The notes below the pieces were generated by a model. The model was not told where the DNA came from. It saw nothing but the letters and a program-made list of their open reading frames with translations, and searched no databases. 64,000 nucleotides of DNA, from the NCBI RefSeq assembly GCF_014197755.1, contig NZ_JACIGE010000011.1:62001-126000 (forward strand). The letters are read 5' to 3'. Position numbers and translations under genes: made by a program. This DNA comes from Rhodocyclus tenuis. Its GTDB lineage: Bacteria; Pseudomonadota; Gammaproteobacteria; Burkholderiales; Rhodocyclaceae. This document shows positions 44,355 through 54,126 of this stretch, piece after piece. Each line of letters begins with the position of its first letter. Positions within the stretch are counted from its first letter, which is position 1.

Positions 44355-47300
44355 ATGCCCGCCATGGCTGACCCCGTTTCCGCTGTTTCTCCTTCCACAA
44401 GCCTTTTCCTGCGTGGCGAAGACGCGCTTTCCGGCTTCCGTCGTCAGCGCCTGCAGGCCGGACTGGCCGCCGTGCTGCCGGGGGCGACACTCGTCTCTGC
44501 CGAGCACTGGCACATCGTTGCGCTGCGCCGGCCGCTCGACGCGGCACAGCACGAACGTCTCAGCGCGCTGCTGTCGGCACGCGCCGAAGAGCGAATGGCA
44601 GGCGATCTGTTCCTGGTGACACCGCGCCTTGGCGCCATTTCGCCGTGGTCGTCGAAGGCCACCGACATCGCCTTGAACTGCGGTCTCGATGCGATCGAGC
44701 GCATCGAGCGCGTGCTTGCCTATCGCGTCGCCACGCCGGACGGCGGTGTGCCGTCGGCCCTGCGCGGCGAGATCGCCGCGCTGCTGCACGACCGCATGAC
44801 CGAAACGGTGCTCGCCGATTTCGCGCAGACGCCGGCGCTGTTTGCGCACGTCGCGCCGCAGCCCTTGTCCCGCATCGATCTGCTCGCCGGTGGCCGTGCT
44901 GCGCTGGTCGAGGCTGACGCCCGGCTGGGGCTGGCGCTGTCGCCGGACGAAGTCGATTACCTCGTCGACATCTTCACGCGCGCGGGGCGCAATCCGACCG
45001 ACGTCGAGCTGATGATGTTCGCGCAGGCCAATTCCGAACACTGCCGGCACAAGATCTTCAACGCCGCCTGGGTGATCGACGGCGCACCGCGCGCCGAAAC
45101 GCTGTTCGGCATGATCCGCGAGACGCATAAGGCACATCCCGAAGGCACCGTCGTCGCCTACTCGGACAATTCCTCGGTGATCGAAGGCGGCGTCGCGCAG
45201 CGCTTCTTCCCCGCGCCCGACGGTGGCTACGACTATCACCAACAGCTGACGCACATCCTCGCCAAGGTCGAAACGCACAATCACCCGACGGCGATCTCGC
45301 CCTTCCCCGGCGCCGCCACCGGCTCCGGCGGCGAAATTCGTGACGAGGGCGCCACCGGTCGCGGCTCCAAGCCGAAGGCCGGCCTGTGCGGTTTCTCGGT
45401 CTCCGACCTGCAATTGCCCGGCGCGCTGCAGCCCTGGGAGGCCGACTCGGCGGCCTACGGCAAGCCTTCGCGCATCGCTTCGGCGCTACAGATCATGCTC
45501 GACGGCCCGATTGGCGCCGCCGCCTTCAACAACGAATTCGGCCGGCCCAACCTCGCCGGCTATTTCCGCACCTACCAGCAGCCGGTCGACGGTGTCGTGC
45601 GTGGCTACCACAAGCCGATCATGATCGCCGGCGGTCTCGGCGCCATTGCCGCCGACCAGTGTTTCAAGGAAGAAACCCTGATGCCGGGCGTGCTCTTCGT
45701 GCAGATCGGCGGCCCCGGCCTGTTGATCGGCCTTGGCGGCGGCGCCGCCAGCTCGATGAGCACCGGCAGCAACGCCGAAGACCTCGACTTCGCCTCGGTG
45801 CAGCGCGGCAACCCCGAAATGGAGCGGCGTGCGCAGGAAGTGATCGACCGCTGCTGGCAGCTCGGCGCGCCCGCCGGCGACGGCTGGCAGGTCGGCGACG
45901 GCAACCCGATCCTGTCGATCCACGATGTCGGTGCCGGCGGCCTGTCCAACGCGCTGCCCGAGCTCGCGCACGGCGGCGGCTGCGGCGCGCGCTTCGAACT
46001 GCGCGAGGTGCACATCGAGGAGCCGGGAATGTCGCCGGCCGAGATCTGGTGCAACGAATCGCAGGAGCGCTACGTGCTCGCCATTCCGCCGACGCGGCTG
46101 GCCGAGTTCAGCGCGCTGTGCGAGCGCGAGCGCTGTCCGTTTGCGGTGGTCGGCGAAGCGACCGACGACGGTCGACTGCTCGTCACCGACCGCCACTTCG
46201 GCGACAATCCGGTCGACATGGACATGGAAGCGCTGCTCGGCAAGCCGCCGCGCATGACGCGTGACGTGGTCCGTCAGCCCTCGCCGGGCGCCGTCTTCGA
46301 TCTCGGCGCGGTCGAACTGAAAGACGCCGCCTACCGCGTGCTGCGCCTGCCGGCGGTCGCCGACAAGACTTTCCTGATCAGCATCGGCGACCGTAGCGTC
46401 GGCGGGCTGACGGCGCGCGACCAGATGGTCGGCCCGTGGCAGGTGCCGGTTGCCGACGTCGCGGTGACGCTGGCCGACTTCGTCGGTCACGCCGGCGAAG
46501 CCTTCGCCATGGGTGAGCGCACGCCGCTGGCGGTGCTCGACGCGCCGGCTTCGGTGCGCATGGCCATCGGCGAGGCACTGACCAACCTCGCCGCCGCCGA
46601 CATCGGCAAACTCGGCGACGTCAAGCTCTCGGCCAACTGGATGGCCGCCGCCGGTGTTGCCGGCGAGGATGCGCGCCTGTTCGACGCGGTGCGCGCAACC
46701 TCCGACCTGTGCCAGGCGATCGGCGTGTCGATCCCGGTCGGCAAGGATTCGCTGTCGATGCGATCGGCGTGGGACGACGCCGGTACGCCGAAGTCGGTGG
46801 TCGCGCCGCTGTCGCTGATCGTCACCAGCTTCGCGCCGGTGAACGATGCGCGGCGCACGCTGACGCCGTTGCTGGCGCGTGAGGTGGCTGATACCGAACT
46901 GCTGCTGATCGACCTCGGCGCCGGCCGCAGCCGCCTCGGCGCTTCGGCGCTGGCGCAGGTGTACAGCGCCGTCGGCAACGAGGTTCCCGACCTCGACGAG
47001 CCGGCGCGGATGGCGGCGTTCTTCGCCGCCATCCGTAAGCTCGCCGGCGACGGTCTGCTGCTCGCCTATCACGACCGTTCCGACGGCGGCCTCTTCGCCG
47101 CAGTCGCCGAAATGGCCTTCGCCGCGCACTGCGGCGTCACGCTCGACATGGATGGCCTGTGCTACGACCCGCTGGCCAACGACGTCGACGGCGCCGAGCG
47201 CAAGCCTGAACTGATGGCCGGTCGCGCCGACGAGCGCCTGCTGCGCGCGCTGTTCAATGAGGAACTCGGCGCCGTCGTGCAGATCCGCCGCGCCGACCGC

Positions 47301-48389
47301 GACGCCGTGCTCGCCATCCTGCGCGGCGCCGGCCTCGGTGCCGCGACGCACTTCATCGGCCACCCGAACGCCGCCGACGAACTGCGCATCGTGCGCAACG
47401 CCAAGGCGGTGTTCGCCGAGAAGCGCGTCGAGCTGCAGCGCGCCTGGTCGGAAACCAGCTTCCGCATGCAGTCGCTGCGCGACAACCCGGACTGCGCGCA
47501 ACAGGAATACGAACGCATCCTCGACGCCGCCGATCCGGGGCTGTCGGTGAGCTTGTCCTTCGACGCGAACGACGACGTCGCGGCACCTTTCGTCGCCAGC
47601 GCTGCGCGGCCGCGCGTCGCCATCCTGCGCGAGCAGGGCGTGAATGGTCAGGTCGAAATGGCCGCCGCCTTCGACCGCGCCGGCTTCGCCGCGGTCGACG
47701 TGCACATGAGCGACATCCTCGCCGGCCGCGTCAGCCTCGCCGACTTCAAGGGTGCGGTCGCCTGCGGCGGTTTCTCCTACGGCGACGTGCTCGGCGCCGG
47801 CCAGGGCTGGGCGCGCATCATCCTCTTCAACGCGCGCGCACGCGACGAGTTCGAACGCTTCTTCGCGCGTGCCGACGTGTTCGCCCTCGGCGTCTGCAAC
47901 GGCTGCCAGATGATGAGCGCCCTGAAGGAACTGGTGCCGGGCGCCGCCGACTGGCCGCGCTTCGTGCGCAACCGCGTCGAGCAGTTCGAGGCGCGCTACG
48001 TGATGAGCGAGATCGTCGCTTCGCCGTCGATCTTCCTGTCCGGCATGGCCGGCAGCCGCCTGCCGGTGGTCGTCTCGCATGGCGAAGGCCGCGCCGAGTT
48101 CGACAGCGCGGCGCAGGCCGAACGCGTCGCCGCGTCGCTGGCCGCGCTGCGCTACGTCGACAACCGGGGTGTTGCGACCGAGGTCTATCCGTACAACCCG
48201 AACGGCTCGCCGGGCGGGCTGACCGGCGTCACCACCGCCGACGGCCGCTTCACGATCATGATGCCGCACCCGGAACGCACGTTCCGTGCCGCGCAGATGT
48301 CGTGGCGGCCGGCCGACTGGGACGCTGCCGGCATCGAGGCCTCGCCCTGGCTGCGCATGTTCCGCAACGCGCGCCGTTTCGTCGGCTAA
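44355..48389 (+). CDS. purL: Phosphoribosylformylglycinamidine synthase
   Basis: A 1344-residue single-chain FGAM synthase, the large form of beta- and gammaproteobacteria. The N-terminal substrate-binding and ATPase parts include HCRHKIFNA and [20 protein letters not shown]. The C-terminal glutaminase (from about 1075) has [16 protein letters not shown] and the nucleophile Cys1181 in GVCNGCQ. It makes FGAM in purine synthesis. The start is ATG 44355 or 44364; a TATAAT at 44257-44262 lies in the upstream region. A strong terminator follows. Confidence 0.96.
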   Translation: MPAMADPVSAVSPSTSLFLRGEDALSGFRRQRLQAGLAAVLPGATLVSAEHWHIVALRRPLDAAQHERLSALLSARAEERMAGDLFLVTPRLGAISPWSSKATDIALNCGLDAIERIERVLAYRVATPDGGVPSALRGEIAALLHDRMTETVLADFAQTPALFAHVAPQPLSRIDLLAGGRAALVEADARLGLALSPDEVDYLVDIFTRAGRNPTDVELMMFAQANSEHCRHKIFNAAWVIDGAPRAETLFGMIRETHKAHPEGTVVAYSDNSSVIEGGVAQRFFPAPDGGYDYHQQLTHILAKVETHNHPTAISPFPGAATGSGGEIRDEGATGRGSKPKAGLCGFSVSDLQLPGALQPWEADSAAYGKPSRIASALQIMLDGPIGAAAFNNEFGRPNLAGYFRTYQQPVDGVVRGYHKPIMIAGGLGAIAADQCFKEETLMPGVLFVQIGGPGLLIGLGGGAASSMSTGSNAEDLDFASVQRGNPEMERRAQEVIDRCWQLGAPAGDGWQVGDGNPILSIHDVGAGGLSNALPELAHGGGCGARFELREVHIEEPGMSPAEIWCNESQERYVLAIPPTRLAEFSALCERERCPFAVVGEATDDGRLLVTDRHFGDNPVDMDMEALLGKPPRMTRDVVRQPSPGAVFDLGAVELKDAAYRVLRLPAVADKTFLISIGDRSVGGLTARDQMVGPWQVPVADVAVTLADFVGHAGEAFAMGERTPLAVLDAPASVRMAIGEALTNLAAADIGKLGDVKLSANWMAAAGVAGEDARLFDAVRATSDLCQAIGVSIPVGKDSLSMRSAWDDAGTPKSVVAPLSLIVTSFAPVNDARRTLTPLLAREVADTELLLIDLGAGRSRLGASALAQVYSAVGNEVPDLDEPARMAAFFAAIRKLAGDGLLLAYHDRSDGGLFAAVAEMAFAAHCGVTLDMDGLCYDPLANDVDGAERKPELMAGRADERLLRALFNEELGAVVQIRRADRDAVLAILRGAGLGAATHFIGHPNAADELRIVRNAKAVFAEKRVELQRAWSETSFRMQSLRDNPDCAQQEYERILDAADPGLSVSLSFDANDDVAAPFVASAARPRVAILREQGVNGQVEMAAAFDRAGFAAVDVHMSDILAGRVSLADFKGAVACGGFSYGDVLGAGQGWARIILFNARARDEFERFFARADVFALGVCNGCQMMSALKELVPGAADWPRFVRNRVEQFEARYVMSEIVASPSIFLSGMAGSRLPVVVSHGEGRAEFDSAAQAERVAASLAALRYVDNRGVATEVYPYNPNGSPGGLTGVTTADGRFTIMMPHPERTFRAAQMSWRPADWDAAGIEASPWLRMFRNARRFVG

Positions 48390-48410
48390 GCGTTCTCCGG
48401 GCAGCAAAGA

Positions 48411-48451
48411 GAAACGCCGGAGCGGTTTCCCGCTCCGGCGTTTCTTTTTTG
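48411..48451. terminator. Terminator between convergent purL and ppiC
   Basis: 16-bp stem (48411-48426 with 48431-48446) with a TTTC loop and six T on the plus strand; the A-rich left flank gives a weaker T-rich end on the minus strand, so it may serve both genes. Confidence 0.93.
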
Positions 48452-48492
48452 AGGCATCGGCTGCCGGCGGAGGCCTGCAGCAGGGTCTGGTC

Positions 48493-49338
48493 TTACTCGA
48501 CCTTGGCCTTGCTGCGCAGGTCGTTGACCATCTTTTCGATCTGCTGCTGCTGCGCGCGCTGCGCCAGTTGCGGCTTGATCGCGTCGAAAGGTGGCGGCGT
48601 CAGCGGACGCGCGTCTTCCTGCAGGATGACGTGGTAGCCGAACTCGGTCTTGACCGGCGTTTCGGTGAACTTGCCCTTCTGCAGCTTGGTCAGCGCGTCG
48701 GCGAAAGGCTTCACGTAATTGGCCGGGCTGCCCCAGCCGAGGTCGCCGCCGTTGTCCTTGGAGCCAGGATCCTTCGACTGCTTGGCCAGGTCTTCGAACT
48801 TCGCCCCACCCTTCAGCTTGGCGATGATCGCCTTGGCGTCGTCTTCCTTCTCGACCAGGATGTGGCGCGTCTTGTACTCGCTGCCGCCGAGCTGTGCCTT
48901 GATCTTGTCGTAGTCGGCCTTGAGCGTTTCGTCGCTGATCGGGTGCTTTTTCACGTAATCCTGGATGAAGGCACGCACGTAGATTGCCTGACGCGCGAGA
49001 TCAGCCTGGATGGCGATCGCTGCCTGCTTGTCGAGGCCCTTCTTCTTCGCTTCCTGCGCCAGCAGTTCGCGGCGGATCAGCTCTTCACGCACGGCGTTGC
49101 GCAGTTCCGCACCCTCGGGCGCGCCTTGCGCTTTCTGCTCGCTGATGAAGGCATCAGCGGCGCTCTGCGGGATGGCAACGCCATTGACCGTCGCGAAAAC
49201 ACCGCCGCCCTTCGACTTCGCGGCTGCCGGCTTGGTCGCGGCTGCGGCGTCTGCCGGTGCTTCGTCGGCGGCGAGAACCGGCAACGAAATCAGGGAGCCG
49301 ACTGCGAGTGCGGCGGCCAGTGTCGAGAGTTTATGCAT
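48493..49338 (-). CDS. Periplasmic parvulin-type peptidyl-prolyl isomerase
   Basis: A 281-residue foldase of the PpiC/SurA group. It has a signal peptide (cleavage near VLA/AD), an N-terminal chaperone helix region (about 45-140) and one parvulin domain (about 150-250) with the strands TRHILVEKEDDAKAII and the GDLGWGSPANYVKPF motif. It should help fold exported proteins. Last gene of the yciB-yciI-bolA-ppiC cluster, 79 nt after bolA, a common betaproteobacterial arrangement. Confidence 0.9.
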   Translation of the reverse strand: MHKLSTLAAALAVGSLISLPVLAADEAPADAAAATKPAAAKSKGGGVFATVNGVAIPQSAADAFISEQKAQGAPEGAELRNAVREELIRRELLAQEAKKKGLDKQAAIAIQADLARQAIYVRAFIQDYVKKHPISDETLKADYDKIKAQLGGSEYKTRHILVEKEDDAKAIIAKLKGGAKFEDLAKQSKDPGSKDNGGDLGWGSPANYVKPFADALTKLQKGKFTETPVKTEFGYHVILQEDARPLTPPPFDAIKPQLAQRAQQQQIEKMVNDLRSKAKVE

Positions 49339-49417
49339 GTTTCGTCTTCCTTCGTTCAGGGGATTGCGGAGTTTGTCATATCCCGGAAGTGCCGGGAAAG
49401 CATTTTCTGTATCGAAA

Positions 49418-49693
49418 TTATACGGCGTCGGAGATTACGGTTTTGATACTGAGCGCGTGCAGCGGACCGTGCATCAAGTCGCCGACAGTGTCGATGACGA
49501 GGCGGTGGCGGGCCAGCGGACTCAGGCCGGCAAAGCGCGGCGAGGCGATCAGCAGCTTGTAGTGCGCGCCTTGGCTGGCACCGGCATGGCCGGCGTGCCG
49601 TGACGAATCGTCGATCAGTTCAAGCTGCGTCGGCGCGAGTGCGGCTAAGCGCGCGCGCAGCTGTGCTTCCAGGTTTCCGTCAGCCGCACTCAT
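49418..49693 (-). CDS. bolA: BolA family protein
   Basis: A 91-residue BolA-type protein. The fold's signature [15 protein letters not shown] and LHALSIKT are visible, with a HAGHA loop. BolA proteins act with monothiol glutaredoxins in iron-sulfur handling and with DNA in stress control. The ATG at 49693 overlaps the YciI stop (ATGA). Confidence 0.88.
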   Translation of the reverse strand: MSAADGNLEAQLRARLAALAPTQLELIDDSSRHAGHAGASQGAHYKLLIASPRFAGLSPLARHRLVIDTVGDLMHGPLHALSIKTVISDAV

Positions 49694-49992
49694 GCCGGCA
49701 GTGTCTTCAGGAAGGGTTTGACGCTCACCGTCGCGTAGACGCCGGCGGCGACATACGGGTCGGCATTGGCCCAATCAGTGGCTGCGTCGAGCGAGGCGAA
49801 CTCGGCAACGATCAGGCTGCCGGAGAATCCGGCCGGGCCGGGATCGGCGGCGTCGATGGCCGGGAAGGGTCCGGCCAGCAACAGGCGACCGGCTTCCTGC
49901 AGCAGGCGCAGGCGCTCGCGGTGCGGCGCGCGCGCGGCGAGGCGCGCGGCCAGCGAATCGGGCCGGTCTGCGGCGACGATGGCGTAGAACAT
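49690..49992 (-). CDS. yciI: YciI-like protein
   Basis: A 100-residue ferredoxin-like protein of the YciI family. It starts [13 protein letters not shown] and keeps the His in the [10 protein letters not shown] segment and the Asp in [12 protein letters not shown], the proposed active-site pair of the family. The physiological role is unclear. The start overlaps the stop of yciB by one base, and its own stop overlaps bolA. Confidence 0.88.
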   Translation of the reverse strand: MFYAIVAADRPDSLAARLAARAPHRERLRLLQEAGRLLLAGPFPAIDAADPGPAGFSGSLIVAEFASLDAATDWANADPYVAAGVYATVSVKPFLKTLPA

Positions 49993-50525
49993 CAGGGTTT
50001 CTCCTCAATGTATTTCGACAGCAGCAGGCCCTGCACGACGACGAAAACGAGCATCAGCCCCATGCCGCCGAAGAGCTTGAAATTGACCCAGTCGTCGGTC
50101 GAAAAGTTGAAGGCGACGAGCAGGTTGGCGATGCCCATGAAGACGAAGAAGCCGATCCACGAGAGATTGAGCCTGGCCCAGACGTGCTCGGGCAGCTGCA
50201 TCTGTTCGCTGAGCATTTTCTGGATCAGGTTCTTGCCGAAGAAGCGCGCGCTGGCAAAGAGCGCGACGGCGAAGACCCAGTAGAGGATGGTCGGCTTCCA
50301 CTTGATGAAGGTCTCGTCGTGCAGCGCCAGCGTCATGCCGCCGAACACGCCGACGATGACCAGCGACACCCACTGCATCGGCTCGACGCGCCGGTGCCGT
50401 AGCCACACCCAGGCGATCTGCCCGATGGTGGCGACGATGGCGACCGTCGTTGCGACGTAGATATCCGCCATCTTGAAGGCGATGAAGAAGAGCAGTACGG
50501 GAAACAGGTCGAAGAGAAGCTTCAT
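49992..50525 (-). CDS. yciB: Inner-membrane septation protein A (YciB/IspZ)
   Basis: A 177-residue protein with five predicted helices. [18 protein letters not shown] at the start and [10 protein letters not shown] and [16 protein letters not shown] later are typical of YciB. The family is linked to cell envelope synthesis and division in enterobacteria. First gene of the cluster with yciI, bolA and ppiC. Confidence 0.93.
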   Translation of the reverse strand: MKLLFDLFPVLLFFIAFKMADIYVATTVAIVATIGQIAWVWLRHRRVEPMQWVSLVIVGVFGGMTLALHDETFIKWKPTILYWVFAVALFASARFFGKNLIQKMLSEQMQLPEHVWARLNLSWIGFFVFMGIANLLVAFNFSTDDWVNFKLFGGMGLMLVFVVVQGLLLSKYIEEKP

Positions 50526-50655
50526 GCGCGGGTCTGCGAAAGTGAGGGTTTTTCCCCGGAACTGATGCCGGCAAAGCCGGCGGGGAGCGGCGGCAGCGAG
50601 CGCTGCACAAGGGTTCGCGAGATGTCTTCCCGCTGCTGCGGCGGGACGGCGAGCA

Positions 50656-50699
50656 GGTGTCAGGGTGGTGTCAGGGTGGTGTCAGGGTGGTGTCAGGGT
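50656..50699. repeat. Four tandem copies of an 11-bp repeat
   Basis: GGTGTCAGGGT is repeated four times head to tail without mismatch (50656-50699). It lies between the divergent yciB and histidine kinase genes. The 11-bp period is close to one helical turn, so copies face the same side of DNA; they could bind a regulator or be a simple unstable repeat. Confidence 0.85.
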
Positions 50700-50814
50700 G
50701 GCAGCGAGGCGGTGATGTTCCGTGGATTATGGCCGATCGGTCGAGCGGCTGTCCATGTTGCGCCGGCGTTATACTCGACCCCGGCTGCGCTTGGCAGTGG
50801 CTGGCGGGAGACTC

Positions 50815-53310
50815 ATGAAGCGCATTGACAGCATTACCGAAGCGCTCGGCGAAGGCGTCATCGCCAGCGACGCTGACGGTCGTTGCACCTTCCTCAACGC
50901 CGAGGGCGAGCGCCTGCTCGGTTGGTCGCGCGACGAGATTGCCGGCCGCGATGTGCACGACACCATTCATTCGCATACGGCGAGCGGCTTGCCGGTCTCG
51001 CGCGACGAATGTCCGCTACATTCGCCGGTGCTGGTACGCGAGGTGTTTCGTTCGGAACTCGACGCCTTCATCCGCCGCGATGGAAGCAGTTTCCCCGTTT
51101 CGCTGGTGTCCACTCCGCTGTTCGACGGCGAGCGCTTGGTCGGCAATGTCACCGTTTTCCAGGACATCAGCGAACGCCGGCGCGACGAGGCGCATCTGCT
51201 GGCGACCGCTTCACGCCTGTCGGCGCTGGTCGAGAGCATGCAGGCCGGCGTCCTGCTCGAGGACGAAAGCGGCGTCGTTGTCGTTGCCAACCAGACGCTG
51301 TGCGAGCTGTTCGGCATCGACATTGCCGGTGTCGAACTCGCGGGTATCAGCGCTCTTGCCGTTCTTGACGAATGCGCGCAGCGACTGTGTCAGACGGGAA
51401 CACTGGCCGCACTCGTGGCCCGCGACGCGGCCAGCCCGCCGCTGCTTGGCCTGGAACTGCCGCTGGCCGACGGACGCTTCTTCGAACTCGATCAGGCGCC
51501 GGTTTTCCTCTTTCCCGAACTGCCGCGCGCCGAAGACTGTCGCGGCCGGCTGTGGGTGTTCCGTGACATCAGTGGCCGCAAGCGCGTCGAAGTCGAGTTG
51601 CAGCACGCGCGCGAAGCGGCCGAGGCGGCCAACCGTACCAAGGGCGTCTTTCTCGCGGCGATGAGCCACGAGTTGCGCACACCGATGAACGGCATTGTCG
51701 GCATGACCGATCTGCTGCTCGACACCCGCCTCGACGACGAGCAGCGCGAATACCTCGAGATGGTGCGCTTTTCAGCCGATGCGCTGCTGGTGATCATCGA
51801 CGACATTCTCGATTTTTCGAAGATCGAGGCCGGGCGGATGGAGATCGAGTGCGTGCCTTTCCGCCTGCGTGAGTTGCTCAGCCGCAGCCTGCGGCCGCTG
51901 GCGCTGCGTGCCGAACAGAAGGGATTGCAGCTGCGCTGGCAGGTCGCCGCTGGAACGCCCGACGCGCTGCTCGCCGACCCGGTACGCCTGCGCCAGTCGC
52001 TGATCAATCTGGTCGGCAATGCCATCAAGTTCACCAGCGCCGGCGAAATCGTCGTCAGTGTCGGCCTCGCGGCAAGCGCCGCTGCGCCGCCCGGCGTGGT
52101 CGGCGCCGGCGGCAGCATCGATCTGGCCTTTGCCGTGCGCGATACCGGCATCGGCATTTCCCCGGAAAAACAGGCCGAAGTCTTTGCCGCGTTCACGCAG
52201 GCGGACAGCTCGATTACGCGCCGTTTTGGCGGCAGCGGCCTCGGGCTGGCGATTACGCGCAAGCTGCTAGCGCTGATGGGCGGCGAGATCCGCCTCGACA
52301 GCGTTCCCGGCGTCGGCAGCACTTTCTCCTTCACCCTGCCGCTGGGGCTCGATCAAGTCGGCGAACGCACGGCGGCAGCCCGAGACCTGGCGGCGTACGC
52401 GGAATCTGGCAGTCGCCGGGGCTCAGAGCCTATCCGGGATAACGCTCACGCCGCGCAAACGCCGCGGAACGCGGCCGCGGCGACGAGCACCCGGCAGGCG
52501 CCGGCTGACGAATGGCGCGCCGTGGCCAGCGTCGCTGCCAGGCAGCCGTCAGTCCTGGCTGGCCGTTCGCTGCGCATCCTGCTCGCCGAGGACAATCCGG
52601 TGAACCAGCGTGTTGCCACGCTCATGCTCGAAAAGCGCGGCCATCGCGTCAGCGTCGTCGGCGACGGCGAGGCGGCGCTGGCGCGGCTTGCCGCCGAGCC
52701 CTTCGATCTGGTGCTGATGGACATCCACATGCCGCTTCTCGACGGCATCGCTGCCAGCGAGCGCCTGCGCGCCGAGGAAGCCGGCGGCGAGCGGCCGCGC
52801 CTGCCGGTGCTGGCGCTGACCGCCAGCGTCAGTATCGAGGAACGCGCGCTGTGCCGCGCCGCCGGCATGGATGCTGTGGTTGCCAAGCCGGTGCGCGCCG
52901 AAACGCTTTTTGCGGCGATTGCGCAGGTGATCGCCGCAACGCGGCGCGCCAACGCGATCGCGCAGTTGGGTGGCGACGCCGAGCTGTTCGCGCAGGTGGT
53001 CGCCGCCTTCGCAGCCGGCCTGCCGGCGACGCTGGCCGCCTTGCGTGCTGCGCTGCTGAGCGGCGATCGGCAGCTTTTGCGGCGCGAGGCGCATTCGGCG
53101 AAGAGCGTTCTCGCCACCTTTGCCGACAGTGAGGGCGCACAGCTGGCGCAGGAACTGGAAACCTGGGCTGCCGGCAGCAGCGGCGCCGACGATCAGGATG
53201 AGGCTGTCACCAGAACCGAAGCGCTGCAGGCGGCGCTGACGCGTCTGGCCGACGAGTTGGCAGACGAGTTGGCAGACGAGTCGGGCAACGCCGGCGAGCT
53301 TCGCGAGTAG
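50815..53310 (+). CDS. Hybrid sensor histidine kinase (PAS-PAS-HisKA-HATPase-REC-Hpt)
   Basis: An 831-residue soluble kinase without membrane helices. PAS 1 (about 1-120), PAS 2 (about 135-255), HisKA with the phospho-acceptor His285 in MSHELRTP, an ATPase with DTGIGI and GGSGLGLAI (about 385-512), a receiver with Asp636 in LMDIHMP and Lys691, and a C-terminal Hpt with His760 in AHSAKS. A full phosphorelay can run within one protein; the final response regulator is not next to it. The 3' end repeats ADEL three times through a 12-nt duplication. The ATG at 50815 opens directly in PAS 1. Confidence 0.9.
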   Translation: MKRIDSITEALGEGVIASDADGRCTFLNAEGERLLGWSRDEIAGRDVHDTIHSHTASGLPVSRDECPLHSPVLVREVFRSELDAFIRRDGSSFPVSLVSTPLFDGERLVGNVTVFQDISERRRDEAHLLATASRLSALVESMQAGVLLEDESGVVVVANQTLCELFGIDIAGVELAGISALAVLDECAQRLCQTGTLAALVARDAASPPLLGLELPLADGRFFELDQAPVFLFPELPRAEDCRGRLWVFRDISGRKRVEVELQHAREAAEAANRTKGVFLAAMSHELRTPMNGIVGMTDLLLDTRLDDEQREYLEMVRFSADALLVIIDDILDFSKIEAGRMEIECVPFRLRELLSRSLRPLALRAEQKGLQLRWQVAAGTPDALLADPVRLRQSLINLVGNAIKFTSAGEIVVSVGLAASAAAPPGVVGAGGSIDLAFAVRDTGIGISPEKQAEVFAAFTQADSSITRRFGGSGLGLAITRKLLALMGGEIRLDSVPGVGSTFSFTLPLGLDQVGERTAAARDLAAYAESGSRRGSEPIRDNAHAAQTPRNAAAATSTRQAPADEWRAVASVAARQPSVLAGRSLRILLAEDNPVNQRVATLMLEKRGHRVSVVGDGEAALARLAAEPFDLVLMDIHMPLLDGIAASERLRAEEAGGERPRLPVLALTASVSIEERALCRAAGMDAVVAKPVRAETLFAAIAQVIAATRRANAIAQLGGDAELFAQVVAAFAAGLPATLAALRAALLSGDRQLLRREAHSAKSVLATFADSEGAQLAQELETWAAGSSGADDQDEAVTRTEALQAALTRLADELADELADESGNAGELRE

Positions 53311-53383
53311 CCGCAGAACCGCCAACGGTCAGCCAGGGCGCAGGCGGCGCGGCTGCCGCCTCCGGTTCCTGGTGGTCGCAGCC

Positions 53384-54064
53384 TCAGAGTGGCAGCGTCA
53401 GCGCGGCGGCGGCTGCCTGCGGCGTCACTCCGTGCTCGACGATGCCGAGCAGTGGCGTCGGCAGCAGACGGGCGATCGTCTGCAGATTCTCGGTAAAGCG
53501 CGGCATCTCCGCGTCGATGCGGTTGGCGACCCAGCCGCTGATGCGCAGTCCGCGCGCGCTGAGCACCTCGTGCGTCAGTAGCGCGTGGTTGATGCAGCCC
53601 AGACGCATGCCGACGACGAGGATGACGCGCAGGTCGAGCGCGACCGCGAGATTGGCGCCGTCGATCTCGTCGCCGAGCGGCACGAGAAAGCCGCCGACGC
53701 CCTCGACCAGCGTTGCATCGGCCAGCGTGCGCAGCTCGTTGAACGCGGCGACGATGCGCTCCAGCTCGATGTCCACACCGGCCTCGGCGGCAGCGATGTG
53801 CGGCGCGATTGCTGGCGCGAAGCAGTAGGGGTTGCGCAGTGCGCGCGGTGCCTCGACCGACGAGGCGGCGGCGAGCGCATCGACGTCCTCGTTGTTGCCG
53901 GCGTCGTCGGTGCCGCTGGCCACCGGCTTCATGCCGATCGCCGACAGTCCGCGCTGGCGCAGTGCGTGCAGCAGCGCGCAGCTGACGAAGGTCTTGCCAA
54001 CGCCGGTATCGGTACCGACGATGAACCAGGCGGGGCGGCGGGCGGGGTCGATGGTGGCGTTCAT
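53384..54064 (-). CDS. bioD: Dethiobiotin synthetase
   Basis: A 226-residue ATP-dependent carboxylase that closes the ureido ring of dethiobiotin. The P-loop GTDTGVGKT is near the N-terminus, followed by GMKPVASG, and VEGVGGFLVPL binds substrate and magnesium. The ATG at 54064 gives the usual start. Last gene of the biotin operon; convergent with the histidine kinase. Confidence 0.93.
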   Translation of the reverse strand: MNATIDPARRPAWFIVGTDTGVGKTFVSCALLHALRQRGLSAIGMKPVASGTDDAGNNEDVDALAAASSVEAPRALRNPYCFAPAIAPHIAAAEAGVDIELERIVAAFNELRTLADATLVEGVGGFLVPLGDEIDGANLAVALDLRVILVVGMRLGCINHALLTHEVLSARGLRISGWVANRIDAEMPRFTENLQTIARLLPTPLLGIVEHGVTPQAAAAALTLPL

Positions 54065-54126
54065 GGGCTCGGGGCGGTGCGGATCGGGTGTTCGCTGGTT
54101 CGGGAGGCGTTGGCTCGGGGCGCTGC

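Noticed and set aside
45486-48407. A minus-strand open frame of over 900 codons opposite purL
   Set aside because: Reverse-strand artefact of GC-rich coding DNA; no ribosome site and no recognisable motif.
50656-50699. CRISPR-like array
   Set aside because: The repeats are 11 bp and directly joined, with no spacers and no cas genes.
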